Positions 23,941 to 32,784 of a stretch of 64,000 nt of DNA are shown here, in pieces. The DNA lies in the NCBI RefSeq assembly GCF_001662875.1, contig NZ_JPVZ01000013.1, forward strand, positions 29,846-93,845, written 5' to 3'. The position numbers were made by a program, and so were the translations under genes. The notes below the pieces were generated by a model. That model was not told the origin of the DNA, did no database searches, and saw only the letters and a program-made list of their open reading frames with translations. Numbering within the stretch: position 1 is the stretch's first letter; every line of letters starts with the position of its first letter. This DNA comes from Thalassospira tepidiphila MCCC 1A03514 (lineage in GTDB: Bacteria; Pseudomonadota; Alphaproteobacteria; Rhodospirillales; Thalassospiraceae).

Positions 23941-24750
23941 TTGGATATTCATCAAGAGTTTTTCGGAACAGAAAGCAGCATTGCTCTGATGAAGAGGAGT
24001 GCGGCTCTTTGGTCACTGATAAAGGACGATCCGAGATTTGCATATTACGGTCGGACGGTCGCCCTGTCCGATATACAGACCGACACCGCCGACATACTTG
24101 CATCTGTCGCCTCTTTGCTTGGCGCATCGGTTGCCTATTATTTCCCCAAATTCAAGGCAGATAAACTGTTCGCAGAACTGAAGGCGCGCGGATTTTCGTG
24201 CGACCGCCATGAACATTATTGGGGTGGTGAAGCCGCCTACGAGGCCAGCCGTCAAGTCCTTGATAAATATGACCTGCCAAGCGACCTGTCGATTGTAGCA
24301 CTCGACAAAATGTCGCCGAATGAGCTGGTCGCTGATGTTGCAGCACTTTGCCAATCCTGTGACGTCATGCCTGTGCCGGGCGCCGTCATGCGGGGTCAAA
24401 GCAGGCGCGGCATAAACTTGGTTGCCATTGACGCGGCTGGCGTACCGGTTGCGAGTGCATCTTCGTTCGTGATGCATCATGCGTCCGGAGCACGGCCAAA
24501 CGATGTATTTTGGGGCATGCTTGCCACGCGTGAGGACAGACGGGGCGAAAAGATCGGCTTAATTCTTGGTGCCAAGGCAATCATTCATATGTGGGAAAAA
24601 GAAGCCGCACGAGGTTTCATGACCGGCGTTCGCCTTGATAACCCCTCCTCGCAGGCGCTGTGCAACAAGCTGGGCGTAACGGACTCTGATTGGATCTATG
24701 CCTCTTGCATCAACAATGAAGTTCTCGGCCGAGCCAGTGTAACCAAGTAA
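23941..24750 (+). CDS. GNAT-family N-acetyltransferase-like protein (269 aa)
   Basis: The C-terminal ~110 residues resemble a GNAT fold: GINLVAIDAAGVPVASASSFVMHH (beta strands), then FWGMLATREDRRGEKIGLILGAKAIIHMW, which fits motif A with the R-x-x-G-x-x-G acetyl-CoA loop, and GFMTGVRLDNPSSQALCNKLGV (motif B). The N-terminal half is unassigned. The start appears to be TTG at 23941 with AAGGGG 7 bases upstream. The 282-bp gap before it holds nothing I recognise. It is a single-gene unit convergent with the tRNA. Acceptor substrate unknown. Confidence 0.72.
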   Translation: MDIHQEFFGTESSIALMKRSAALWSLIKDDPRFAYYGRTVALSDIQTDTADILASVASLLGASVAYYFPKFKADKLFAELKARGFSCDRHEHYWGGEAAYEASRQVLDKYDLPSDLSIVALDKMSPNELVADVAALCQSCDVMPVPGAVMRGQSRRGINLVAIDAAGVPVASASSFVMHHASGARPNDVFWGMLATREDRRGEKIGLILGAKAIIHMWEKEAARGFMTGVRLDNPSSQALCNKLGVTDSDWIYASCINNEVLGRASVTK

Positions 24751-24821
24751 CCCATTTCGGTTGTCGCTGATCCAGGTTCATAACAAACCTACCTAACGCT
24801 TGTCCGGGCAGCCCCGAAACG

Positions 24822-24857
24822 AAACAAGCCCCACACCAAGGGATGCAGGGCTTGTTT
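24822..24857. terminator. Bidirectional terminator between the GNAT gene and tRNA-Met
   Basis: AAACAAGCCC (24822-24831) and GGGCTTGTTT (24848-24857) pair perfectly over 10 bp with a 16-base loop. On the minus strand it directly follows the tRNA 3' end. Confidence 0.75.
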
Positions 24858-24860
24858 AAT

Positions 24861-24937
24861 TGGTAGCCGAGGAGGGACTTGAACCCCCGACACGCGGATT
24901 ATGATTCCGCTGCTCTAACCAGCTGAGCTACTCGGCC
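24861..24937 (-). tRNA. tRNA-Met (anticodon CAU, elongator type)
   Basis: Seventy-seven bases on the minus strand starting GGCCGAGTAGCTCAGCTGG. Acceptor GGCCGAG pairs with CTCGGCT (one G-U). The D-arm is AGCTCAGCTGGTTAGAGC, the anticodon stem GCGGA/TCCGC with loop ATCATAA, and the T-arm GGGGGTTCAAGTCCCTC. CCA is encoded. The standard acceptor pair at position 1 and the loop sequence fit elongator Met rather than initiator; an Ile-CAU (lysidine) identity is less likely. Confidence 0.93.
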
Positions 24938-25067
24938 ACAAGGAATTTTGTGGTGTTCCGGTGCGCTTGGAACGAGGCGGTTTTTAAGTCAGGGAGCCGT
25001 CCCCGTCAAGCGCCTTTTTGACGATTTTGTCAAAAAACATCTTAGTAAAACCCCTGGTGAAACTGGC

Positions 25068-25092
25068 GGGCGAGGAACATGCGCCCTCGCCC
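25068..25092 (-). terminator. Possible terminator of mnmA
   Basis: GGGCGAGG (25068-25075) and CCTCGCCC (25085-25092) pair over 8 bp. Only a weak T-rich tract follows on the minus strand (CAGTTTC). Confidence 0.45.
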
Positions 25093-25120
25093 GTCCTATT
25101 CGTTAATCGGGCAATCCCGA

Positions 25121-26266
25121 TCAGGCGGCACTTGCCGTGTTGCCGATCAGCTCTTCGCGGGTGATCCAGCCACCGCCAAGCACGCGTTCGCCCTGATAAA
25201 ACACACCGGCCTGCCCCGGTGCGATGCCGAACTGGGCATCGTGCAGTTCAATGCGGGCCTCGCCGGATGCTTCGGGGTAGACGGTTGCCGTGGTCGGCTG
25301 CATGGCCGAGCGCAGTTTGACTTCGACCTCAACCCCGTTTTCATCGATCTGATCGCCATCAAGCCAGTTAAGTTCGCGGACATAGACCAGTTTCTTGGCT
25401 AGGGCCGCCTTCGGCCCGACAATGACCTGACGCTTTTCAGGCGAGAGTTTGACGACATAAAGTGGTTCTGCCGTACCCCCGATATTAAGGCCACGCCGCT
25501 GCCCGACCGTGTAATGGATCAGGCCGCGATGATCGCCGAGCACATTGCCATCAAGATCAACGATCTCGCCGGGTTCGCCTGCCTCGGGACGCAGCTTTTC
25601 GACCAGACGGGCATATTTGCCATCCGGGACAAAGCAGATGTCCTGACTGTCGGGCTTGTCAGCGACTTCAAGGCCAAACTTGGCGGCAAGCGCACGGGTT
25701 TCCGCCTTGCTCATCAAATGGCCCAACGGGAAGCGCAGGAAATCAAGCTGTTCCTGGGTCGTGGTGAACAGGAAGTAGCTTTGATCGCGGTTGGGATCGG
25801 CGGCACGGTGCAGTTCGGCCCGGCCATTGGCACCCAGTTTCCGCTGCACATAATGGCCGGTCGCCATGCAATCGGCACCCAGGTCATAAGACGTTTCAAG
25901 CAGATCGCGGAACTTGACGGTCTGATTGCATTTCACACACGGGATCGGGGTTTCGCCGCGCATGTAGCTGTCGGCGAAATCATCGATCACTTCTTCGCGG
26001 AAGCGTGATTCGTAATCGAGCACGTAATAGGGAATGTCGATATCCTCGGCCACTTTGCGCGCATCATAAATATCGCGCCCGGCACAGCAGGACTTCGCAC
26101 GGGTGGGCGCATTGGCCCCCATATCATAAAGCTGAAGCGTGATGCCTACCACGTCATAGCCTTCTGATTTCAGAAGGGCTGCAACGGCAGAGCTATCAAC
26201 CCCGCCCGACATGGCAACAACCACGCGGGTATCTTGCGGGGCTTTATCAAAGCCAAGAGAGTTCAT
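25121..26266 (-). CDS. mnmA: tRNA-specific 2-thiouridylase MnmA (381 aa)
   Basis: Cytoplasmic enzyme that adds sulfur to U34 of tRNA-Lys, -Glu and -Gln. The ATP pyrophosphatase loop is [14 protein letters not shown] near residue 20. The two catalytic cysteines are seen in [13 protein letters not shown] (first Cys) and [12 protein letters not shown] (second Cys), and GHYVQR and NRDQSYFLF are family motifs. ATG at 26266 (MNSLGFDK) has GGTGAG upstream; the frame extends ten codons further. Sulfur is relayed from IscS, encoded on the same strand 5 kb upstream. An own promoter is likely in the 117-bp gap after tenA. Length is typical. Confidence 0.96.
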   Translation of the reverse strand: MNSLGFDKAPQDTRVVVAMSGGVDSSAVAALLKSEGYDVVGITLQLYDMGANAPTRAKSCCAGRDIYDARKVAEDIDIPYYVLDYESRFREEVIDDFADSYMRGETPIPCVKCNQTVKFRDLLETSYDLGADCMATGHYVQRKLGANGRAELHRAADPNRDQSYFLFTTTQEQLDFLRFPLGHLMSKAETRALAAKFGLEVADKPDSQDICFVPDGKYARLVEKLRPEAGEPGEIVDLDGNVLGDHRGLIHYTVGQRRGLNIGGTAEPLYVVKLSPEKRQVIVGPKAALAKKLVYVRELNWLDGDQIDENGVEVEVKLRSAMQPTTATVYPEASGEARIELHDAQFGIAPGQAGVFYQGERVLGGGWITREELIGNTASAA

Positions 26267-26383
26267 GTTTCTCACCCATCCGTGGGTCAAGGCCACGGCG
26301 ACAAGAGGTTAATCCAAAATGGCAACGGGCGGCGCACACGCCACCCGCAAAATATCGTTCGGGCTTATATAGGCGATCTTGGC

Positions 26384-27088
26384 CTATTTTGCCAGATCAA
26401 GTCCCATCTGCCAAAAATCGGCTTCAAGGCGGCTTGCCATGGTAAAGGTTTCCACCAGCCCTTCGAGGCGGCGATGCCCGCCGCGCGTGGCAACTGTGTG
26501 TTCAAGCAATTCGATCTCGGCCTTTGCCACGTCCTGGAATTCATCGGACGCATACATTTCAATCCATGCCCGGTAGGGATTGCCGTCAAGCACAGTATCA
26601 GAACTTGCCATCAAGCGGTTTGCGATTTCGGCATAGCCCACCATACAGGGCATCAGGGCCACCTGCAGGTCCACTACATCGCCCTGATGACCACGATCAA
26701 GCACATAGCGGGTATAGGTGATGCACGCCCGTGCCTCGGACTCTGCGATGATATCGGCCTCCGACAGCCCCCAGCCTTTGCAGAAGTCCAGATGCAGGCT
26801 CATTTCCATATCAAGGATGGCATGCACTGTGCCGGAAAACTGGCGCATGGCATGCAGGTCTTCGGCCTTATAGGCCGCCAGCGCATAGGCGCGCGCAAAC
26901 TGGATCAGGAACAGGTAATCCTGAATGAGGTAATGCTTGAACGCGGCCTCGGGCAAGGTGCCGTTGCCAAGTTGCTTGACGAAGTCATGACAGACATAGC
27001 TTTGCCAGGCTTCGGGTGCGCAGGTGCGCAATTTGCCAAACAGACTGTCGACGGGGATGATGTCGGTGAAGGTGGCGGGTTTGCTCAT
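26384..27088 (-). CDS. tenA: TenA/THI-4 family aminopyrimidine aminohydrolase (234 aa)
   Basis: All-helical protein of the TenA family, which hydrolyses aminopyrimidines (salvaged thiamine breakdown products) to hydroxymethylpyrimidine. Conserved features are FKHYLIQDYLFLIQFARAYA (about residues 50-69), ALMPCMVGYAEI with the catalytic Cys148, and the C-terminal acidic stretch EADFWQMGL with the second catalytic acid. Start ATG 27088 has AAGGGA upstream. It lies just past the isc operon terminator on the same strand. Thiamine biosynthesis needs sulfur from IscS, but no other thiamine gene or TPP riboswitch is present here. Confidence 0.88.
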   Translation of the reverse strand: MSKPATFTDIIPVDSLFGKLRTCAPEAWQSYVCHDFVKQLGNGTLPEAAFKHYLIQDYLFLIQFARAYALAAYKAEDLHAMRQFSGTVHAILDMEMSLHLDFCKGWGLSEADIIAESEARACITYTRYVLDRGHQGDVVDLQVALMPCMVGYAEIANRLMASSDTVLDGNPYRAWIEMYASDEFQDVAKAEIELLEHTVATRGGHRRLEGLVETFTMASRLEADFWQMGLDLAK

Positions 27089-27130
27089 TCTGGTCCCTTC
27101 CCTGTTTACTCATGGTGGCTCAAACAAGAA

Positions 27131-27161
27131 CGGACCAGCCCGCGTGTTGCAGGCTGGTCCG
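27131..27161 (-). terminator. Terminator at the end of the isc operon
   Basis: On the minus strand CGGACCAGCC (27161-27152) pairs with GGCTGGTCCG (27140-27131), a perfect 10-bp stem with an 11-base loop, then TTCTTGTTTG. Confidence 0.8.
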
Positions 27162-27213
27162 CATTTTCGTGATCAGGGTGCAGGCCGTTTGGCGCACATC
27201 ACACTCATCGAAA

Positions 27214-27411
27214 TCAGTCGTCGCGCTCGTCGATCCAGGCCATCTGGATGGCTTCAAGAATCTTCTCGTTCGACTTCGAAGGATCGTCTTCAAAACCTTC
27301 AAGCTCGGTGACCCATTTATGCAGGTCGGTAAAGCGAAGGTTGAGGTTATCCTTGTCCGGATGGGCTTCCTCAAGCTCGATCGCGATGTCCTGAATGTCT
27401 GTCCAACGCAT
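27214..27411 (-). CDS. iscX: Fe-S assembly protein IscX (65 aa)
   Basis: Small acidic protein that binds IscS and iron and modulates cluster assembly. MRWTDIQDIAIELEEAHPDK is the near-invariant IscX start and WVTELEGFEDDP, then AIQMAWIDERDD, the usual end. ATG at 27411 has GGAGACGG upstream and gives the canonical length; the frame extends six codons further. Last gene of the isc operon, after fdx. Confidence 0.95.
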   Translation of the reverse strand: MRWTDIQDIAIELEEAHPDKDNLNLRFTDLHKWVTELEGFEDDPSKSNEKILEAIQMAWIDERDD

Positions 27412-27465
27412 ATCCGTCTCCTTTGACACCGGGCGGCAATGCGCCCGGTCAGCAGAAGGTGAAAC

Positions 27466-27801
27466 TTACTTGTCGACCATCATGTTGCGGGTCGCGGACG
27501 GCAGTTTGACACGCAGACCGTCGAGCTCGTCGCTCATGATGATCTGGCAGCCAAGACGCGAGGTCTCGGTCAGGCCAAAGGCAAGGTCAAGCATGTCTTC
27601 TTCGTCTTCGGACGGTTCATCAAGCTTGTCAAACCAGTCATCTTCAAGAATGACGTGGCAGGTCGAACATGCCAGCGAACCTTCGCAAGCACCTTCAAGG
27701 TCAATGCCGTTCTTGTGGGCAGCTTCCAGAACAGACAGGCCGTCGGCGACTTCGAATTCCTTTTCGGTGCCATCCGGCTCGACAAAAACGATCTTAGGCA
27801 T
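27466..27801 (-). CDS. fdx: ISC-type [2Fe-2S] ferredoxin (111 aa)
   Basis: Adrenodoxin-like ferredoxin supplying electrons for cluster assembly. Ligand cysteines are in [18 protein letters not shown] (C-x5-C-x2-C) with the fourth in [20 protein letters not shown]. The acidic helix [15 protein letters not shown] is the partner-docking region. Lies between hscA and iscX; normal length. Confidence 0.96.
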   Translation of the reverse strand: MPKIVFVEPDGTEKEFEVADGLSVLEAAHKNGIDLEGACEGSLACSTCHVILEDDWFDKLDEPSEDEEDMLDLAFGLTETSRLGCQIIMSDELDGLRVKLPSATRNMMVDK

Positions 27802-27885
27802 TTGTGCCTTTCTCCTCGGTAATACTTTTCGTTCGATCTCTGTTTATGCGCCCCGCGATACGGGTCGCTTATCCGGCCTGACCTT

Positions 27886-27908
27886 GGCGGTTGTCGGGGA
27901 CAATCGCC
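27886..27908 (-). promoter_or_regulatory. Hairpin in the hscA-fdx gap
   Basis: GGCGGTTGTC and GACAATCGCC are near-perfect arms (one mismatch) around a 3-base loop. No U-run follows. It lies in the longest gap (154 bp) within the downstream half of the isc operon and may be an RNA processing or stabilising element. Confidence 0.4.
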
Positions 27909-27955
27909 GCAGTTCGCCGGTTTGTCAATTCCACCGGTGTCGATTAATTCACTTC

Positions 27956-29854
27956 CTAGTGAACTTCATCGACATTTTGCCCGGCAAGTGCCTGGCGGAT
28001 CCGGCTATCCATACGGGCCTCTGCAAACGGGCGGGATGCATTTTCAAGCGCCTCGGCGGCGTCATTGATCGCATCGCGGTTATCGCCCGCGGCGGCCGTT
28101 TCAAGATTGGCAATGGCCTGTTTGATGTTGGCCTCGTCTTCCTTGGTCAGAAGCGCACGGTCAGCATTCATTGCGGCATTGACCGCCAGAATATTGCGAC
28201 GTGCTTCGACCCGGGCCTCGGTCAGGACACGCATTTCCATGTCTTCGCGGGCATGCACCATGCTATCGCGCAGCATGGTCGCCATATCAGACTCATTGAT
28301 GCCATAGGTCGGCTTGACCGCAACTTCCTGTTCAGTCCCGGTGGTTTCTTCGCGGGCCGAGACGGTCAGCAGGCCATCGGCATCGACATTGAACTGTACA
28401 CGGATGCGCGCAGCGCCAGCTGCCATCGAGGGAATACCGGTCAGCGCAAAGCGCGCGAGGGAGCGGCATTGGTCAACCATTTCACGTTCGCCCTGCACCA
28501 CATGGATCATCATGGCCGACTGGCCATCCTGATAGGTGGTGAATTCCTGTGCCTTGGTCACCGGGATCGGCGTGTTACGGTCAATGACCTTTTCAACAAT
28601 CCCGCCCATGGTTTCAAGACCAAGCGACAGCGGCGTCACATCCAGAAGAAGGTTGTCCGAGCCGCCCGTCAAAGCCTCTGCCTGTAGGGCAGCACCAAGG
28701 GCAACAACCTCGTCCGGATCGATGTCAGACAGCGGTTCCTGTTCAAACAGATCGGCCACCGCCTTGCGCACCGCAGGCACACGGGTAGAACCCCCGACCA
28801 GAACGACACCCTTGACGTCTTCGGGCAAGACATCGGCGTCATCAAGGACCTGTTCGGTGATGGCGGCCGTGCGGGCAACCAGCTTGGCGATCATTGCATC
28901 AAACTGATCACGCGTTACGGTGTGTTTGGTGTCTGTGCCATTAAGGGCCACGGTGACTTCGACGCTATCCTGATCGGTCAGGCTCTCCTTGACCGTCCGG
29001 GCGGCCTTCAGAAGGCGTTTGGCGTCCGATGCGTCAAGATCATCGGTCGCACCACCATCCTTGCGTTCTGCGAGAAGATGTTCGGCAATAGCATGATCGA
29101 AATCATCGCCACCAAGGGCAGCATCACCACCGGTCGCCTTCACCTGGAAGACGCCCTTTTGCATTTTCAGAAGCGAGATATCAAAGGTCCCGCCGCCAAG
29201 GTCATAGACGGCATAAAGCCCCTCTGCCCCGTTATCAAGGCCATAGGCCAGGGCGGCTGCGGTCGGTTCATTGACCAGACGCAGGACTTCCAGACCGGCC
29301 AGCTTGGCTGCATCCTTGGTCGCGGTACGTGCGCCATCATCGAAATAGGCCGGGACCGTGATCACGGCCTTTTCAACCGGCTTATCAAGACTTTCTTCCG
29401 CGCGTGCACGCAGTGCGCGCAGGATATCTGCTGAAACCTCGACCGGGGTCAGGACCCGATTACCGACATTCAGGCGCACCATCATCGGTTCGCCGTTTTC
29501 GGTTTCGGATTTTTCCGGGACTTCGACGTGATAAGGCAGCGTGCCGGCAACCGATTTGACGTCTTCCAGACCACGGCCCATCAGACGTTTGACCGATGAA
29601 ACCACACGGCTGGCGTCTGAGTTGATCTGATCACGGGCAGCTTCGCCAACGACCGGCGTATCATCGCCGTAATAGACGACAGAGGGCACAATCGCATTGC
29701 CACCGGATTTGTCGCGCAGAACTTCAGGCTTTTCCGAGTTCGAGATTGCAACCACCGAGTTGGTGGTTCCAAGATCGATCCCGACAGCGATCTGGCGTTC
29801 GTCCTCATGCGGGAGGGGTGTTTCGCCCGGTTCGTGGATTTTTAGCAGAGCCAT
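27956..29854 (-). CDS. hscA: Fe-S protein assembly chaperone HscA (632 aa)
   Basis: Hsp70-type ATPase that, with HscB, acts on IscU to release assembled clusters. The N-terminal ATPase domain opens [16 protein letters not shown] near residue 21 and contains [14 protein letters not shown] and [17 protein letters not shown]. The C-terminal substrate-binding domain begins near residue 400 ([16 protein letters not shown]). The length and shortened tail fit HscA rather than DnaK. It follows hscB after 24 bp. Confidence 0.96.
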   Translation of the reverse strand: MALLKIHEPGETPLPHEDERQIAVGIDLGTTNSVVAISNSEKPEVLRDKSGGNAIVPSVVYYGDDTPVVGEAARDQINSDASRVVSSVKRLMGRGLEDVKSVAGTLPYHVEVPEKSETENGEPMMVRLNVGNRVLTPVEVSADILRALRARAEESLDKPVEKAVITVPAYFDDGARTATKDAAKLAGLEVLRLVNEPTAAALAYGLDNGAEGLYAVYDLGGGTFDISLLKMQKGVFQVKATGGDAALGGDDFDHAIAEHLLAERKDGGATDDLDASDAKRLLKAARTVKESLTDQDSVEVTVALNGTDTKHTVTRDQFDAMIAKLVARTAAITEQVLDDADVLPEDVKGVVLVGGSTRVPAVRKAVADLFEQEPLSDIDPDEVVALGAALQAEALTGGSDNLLLDVTPLSLGLETMGGIVEKVIDRNTPIPVTKAQEFTTYQDGQSAMMIHVVQGEREMVDQCRSLARFALTGIPSMAAGAARIRVQFNVDADGLLTVSAREETTGTEQEVAVKPTYGINESDMATMLRDSMVHAREDMEMRVLTEARVEARRNILAVNAAMNADRALLTKEDEANIKQAIANLETAAAGDNRDAINDAAEALENASRPFAEARMDSRIRQALAGQNVDEVH

Positions 29855-29878
29855 TCTTACGTCCAGTTTTTTCTATGA

Positions 29879-30508
29879 TCAGGCAGCGGCAAGGCGCGAT
29901 TTCTTCGCGCGCGCTTCCTCGGTCATTTTCATCAGATATCTTAAACGGGTGGCCAGTTTCTTGGCCGCGTCAAAGGATTGGCTGTCAAAGGCGGCGCCCA
30001 GATCATTTTCACAGGCACGCGCCTGTTTGCGGGTGTCCTTGATGATGGCATCGATGGTGATTTTATCCTTGGCATCGTCAAGGGCTTCACGCATTTCCAT
30101 CGCTTCCATCAGAAGTTCCGGATCATTGACGGTATGGCCTTCGCCGCCTTCTGGCTCGTGCCCGGCCTGACGCAGCATATAATGTGCGCGCGCGACCGGG
30201 TTTTTCAGCGTCTCGAAAGCTTCGTTCAGGCTGGCGGCCTGTTGCGATGACAGGGCCTGTTCACGGCCGGATTTGGACGCGAACCGGTCGGGATGGAGCT
30301 TTTGTTGCTGCTTGAGGTAGGTCGCTTCCATCGCATCGACATCAACGTCAAAGGAACGCTCCAGACCAAAGCGGGTAAAATGATCCAGCTGGCCGGGGGC
30401 CTGAATGGCGTTGCAGGTTTCGCAAAACAGTGCGCTTGCGGCGACCGGCCCCTTGCAGGACCAGCAAACCTTGTGCGCAGATTGTTCGGTGTTGCTCACG
30501 CGATGCAC
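29879..30508 (-). CDS. hscB: Fe-S co-chaperone HscB with N-terminal zinc-finger-like segment (209 aa)
   Basis: J-protein partner of HscA that delivers IscU. The J-domain (about residues 45-115) includes LKQQQKLHPDRFASKSGREQ with the essential HPD, and the C-terminal three-helix part binds IscU. The N-terminus has two CxxC pairs, CWSCKG and CETCNA, spaced like the tetracysteine metal-binding segment of mitochondrial HSC20. E. coli HscB lacks this. ATG 30508 gives HRVSNTEQSAHKVCWSCKG. It follows iscA after a 143-bp gap containing two hairpins. Confidence 0.94.
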   Translation of the reverse strand: MHRVSNTEQSAHKVCWSCKGPVAASALFCETCNAIQAPGQLDHFTRFGLERSFDVDVDAMEATYLKQQQKLHPDRFASKSGREQALSSQQAASLNEAFETLKNPVARAHYMLRQAGHEPEGGEGHTVNDPELLMEAMEMREALDDAKDKITIDAIIKDTRKQARACENDLGAAFDSQSFDAAKKLATRLRYLMKMTEEARAKKSRLAAA

Positions 30509-30554
30509 TTCCGAGGATTAAAAGACAAAAACAAATCAGTTCAAAAGGCGATGC

Positions 30555-30617
30555 GTGACCATAGCTTGGTCACGTCACCCTTTTCAGGCGATGGCCCCGG
30601 CGATCTCGCCAGGGCCA
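30555..30617 (-). promoter_or_regulatory. Tandem hairpins in the iscA-hscB gap
   Basis: The minus-strand RNA first meets a 10-bp stem (arms 30617-30608 and 30603-30594, one U-G pair, AGAU loop). It then meets a perfect 8-bp stem CGTGACCA/TGGTCACG (30575-30568 and 30562-30555). Neither has a U-run, so partial attenuation or mRNA processing separating iscSUA from hscBA-fdx is more likely than full termination. Confidence 0.55.
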
Positions 30618-30651
30618 TAACCATTCAGAAAGCAGGGAAAGCCCGGCCTGA

Positions 30652-30993
30652 TCAAACGTGGAAGGATTCCCCGCAACCACAACGACCTTTTTCGTTGGGG
30701 TTGCGGAAAACAAAGCCTTCCTCCATCGTGTTGACCTCGTAATCCATCTCTGTGCCAAGCACGAACATGATGGCTTTGGGGTCGATCAGGATTCTCACGC
30801 CGTCGTCAAGTTCGACGACTTCTTCGAAGCCATCGGCACCATCGGCATATTCCAGCGTGTAGGACAGGCCCGAGCACCCTTTGCTGCGCACACCAAGCCG
30901 AATGCCGTGCGAAGGTTTCCCGCGGCTATCAAGCAGCGCCTTGATGTGATCAAGAGCGACCGGTGTGACAGAAATTGGTGACGGTAGAGCCAT
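30652..30993 (-). CDS. iscA: A-type Fe-S carrier IscA (113 aa)
   Basis: Carrier protein that passes clusters from IscU to apo-targets. The three ligand cysteines are SKGCSGLSYTLEY and the C-terminal GRCGCGESFHV. Also seen are VRILIDPKAIMFVLGTEMDYE and FVFRNPNEKG, typical of IscA. ATG 30993; the gap to iscU is 44 bp. SufA or ErpA would look similar, but position in the isc operon decides the name. Confidence 0.95.
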   Translation of the reverse strand: MALPSPISVTPVALDHIKALLDSRGKPSHGIRLGVRSKGCSGLSYTLEYADGADGFEEVVELDDGVRILIDPKAIMFVLGTEMDYEVNTMEEGFVFRNPNEKGRCGCGESFHV

Positions 30994-31037
30994 TTTATTC
31001 TCCCAAGATTCCGAAAACGATGGGGAGTGGGCGCTGC

Positions 31038-31442
31038 TTATTCAGCAGCGTCCACTTCCGCTGCGCCGTTTTTGGTTTTGTAGTCGCTGATTGCGGCTTT
31101 GATCGCGTCTTCAGCCAGGATCGAGCAGTGGATCTTGACCGGCGGAAGTGCAAGTTCCTCGGCAATCTGCGAGTTTTTGATCGAACCCGCTTCGTCAAGC
31201 GACTTGCCCTTGACCCATTCGGTGATCAGCGAGCTTGAAGCAATCGCCGAACCACAGCCAAAGGTCTTGAACTTCGCATCTTCAATGATCCCTTCCGGGG
31301 TCACCTTGATCTGCAGCTTCATGACGTCACCACATGCCGGTGCGCCGACAAGCCCGGTCCCGACAGAGGTTTCGTTTTTGTCCATGGAGCCGACATTGCG
31401 CGGGTTTTCGTAATGGTCGATCAGCTTTTCACTATAAGCCAT
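31038..31442 (-). CDS. iscU: Fe-S scaffold protein IscU (134 aa)
   Basis: Scaffold on which clusters are built. Starts AYSEKLIDHYENPRNVGSMD. Ligand cysteines are in GAPACGDVMKLQI, FGCGSAIASSSLITEW and PPVKIHCSILAEDAI. The HscA recognition motif LPPVK is intact. Normal length; ATG 31442 follows iscS by 91 bp with AGGAGGAT just upstream. Confidence 0.97.
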   Translation of the reverse strand: MAYSEKLIDHYENPRNVGSMDKNETSVGTGLVGAPACGDVMKLQIKVTPEGIIEDAKFKTFGCGSAIASSSLITEWVKGKSLDEAGSIKNSQIAEELALPPVKIHCSILAEDAIKAAISDYKTKNGAAEVDAAE

Positions 31443-31533
31443 GATAGGAATCCTCCTAAAAATCCTGAGTCTCTCTCACGAGACAGAATACATATCGAAT
31501 GTGTCGATAGTACGTTTTCGGTCGTTGTCGTTC

Positions 31534-32757
31534 TTAGTGTTCAGCCCATTCGATCGACTTGATGTCGATGCCTTCCTGCGCCATTTCCCAAAGCGGGCTC
31601 ATTTCGCGCAGACGCTCAACTGCGGTGCAGATGGCATCAACGGCTTCATCAAGCTCTTCCTTGGTGGTGTAGCGACCAATGCCAATACGAAGGGATGTAT
31701 GGGCCAATTCTTCGTCAACACCAAGAGCACGCAGAACGTAAGACGGTTCCAGCGACGCCGAGGTGCAGGCAGAGCCCGACGACACGGCAATGTTCTTGAT
31801 GTCCATCAGAAGGCTTTCACCTTCGACATAGGCAAACGAAATGTTCAGGTTTCCGCTGACACGGACGTGTTCGTCACCATTGACATAGATGTCTTCGAGA
31901 CGGTCACGGAAACGCTGAAGGGTGTAGTCACGCAGCTTTTCGATGCGTGCGTTTTCTTCCGCCATTTCGTTGCTAAGAATGTCGCACGCCTTGCCAAGAC
32001 CAACGATCAGCGGGGTCGGAAGCGTACCGGAACGCATACCGCGTTCCTGACCACCACCGGTGATCTGTGCGATCACACGAACACGCGGACGACGGCGAAC
32101 ATACAGCGCACCGATGCCTTTCGGGCCATAGATCTTGTGACCGGAAATCGACATCAGGTCGATCTTCATGTCATCAACATCAAGGTCGATCTTGCCTACC
32201 GCCTGCGCACAGTCGGTATGGAAGAAGACTTTGCGTTCGCGGCAGATTTCACCGATTTCCTTGAGCGGCTGGATAACACCGATTTCGTTGTTCACACCCA
32301 TGACAGACACGAGTGCGGTTTCATCGGTGATGGCAGCCTTCAGTTCTTCAAGGTCGATCAGGCCGTTTTCCTTAACGCCAAGATAGGTCACTTTGTAACC
32401 TTCCTGCTCAAGGTGGCGGGCACTGTCGAGCACGCATTTATGCTCGGTGACAACCGTGATCAGGTGCGGCTTTTTCTTGCCATAGAACTTCATCACACCT
32501 TTGAGGGCGAGGTTGTTTGACTCCGTCGCACCCGAGGTAAAGATGATTTCCTTGGCCGACGCGCCAATGATCTTGGCAACCTGACCGCGTGCAACTTCAA
32601 CCGCGTCTTCGGCTTCCCAGCCAAAGCTGTGGTTGCGCGAATGCGGGTTACCGAATTTCTCGGTGAAGTACGGCAGCATTGCGTCGACAACCCGCGGGTC
32701 GGTCGGCGTCGTCGCCTGATAGTCCAGATAGATCGGCTTTGCTTTAAGCTCGTTCAT
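31534..32757 (-). CDS. iscS: Cysteine desulfurase IscS (407 aa)
   Basis: PLP enzyme that takes sulfur from cysteine as an enzyme-bound persulfide for IscU, tRNA thiolation and thiamine. The N-terminus is [22 protein letters not shown]. The PLP Lys is in [20 protein letters not shown], and the mobile loop with the catalytic Cys is [20 protein letters not shown], the standard IscS form. ATG at 32757 (MNELKAKP) has AGGAAG 8 bases upstream; a longer frame reaches 32778. It follows the second desulfurase by 27 bp. Confidence 0.97.
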   Translation of the reverse strand: MNELKAKPIYLDYQATTPTDPRVVDAMLPYFTEKFGNPHSRNHSFGWEAEDAVEVARGQVAKIIGASAKEIIFTSGATESNNLALKGVMKFYGKKKPHLITVVTEHKCVLDSARHLEQEGYKVTYLGVKENGLIDLEELKAAITDETALVSVMGVNNEIGVIQPLKEIGEICRERKVFFHTDCAQAVGKIDLDVDDMKIDLMSISGHKIYGPKGIGALYVRRRPRVRVIAQITGGGQERGMRSGTLPTPLIVGLGKACDILSNEMAEENARIEKLRDYTLQRFRDRLEDIYVNGDEHVRVSGNLNISFAYVEGESLLMDIKNIAVSSGSACTSASLEPSYVLRALGVDEELAHTSLRIGIGRYTTKEELDEAVDAICTAVERLREMSPLWEMAQEGIDIKSIEWAEH

Positions 32758-32784
32758 TTTAAAGGCTTCCTCACTCACTCTTTC

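Noticed and set aside
24861..24937. tRNA-Met as an attachment site for the nearby insertion
   Set aside because: The inserted segment ends 2.1 kb away, no partial tRNA copy is seen and no integrase is encoded.
31441..32520. 359-codon plus-strand frame
   Set aside because: Fully antisense to iscS; low-quality composition.
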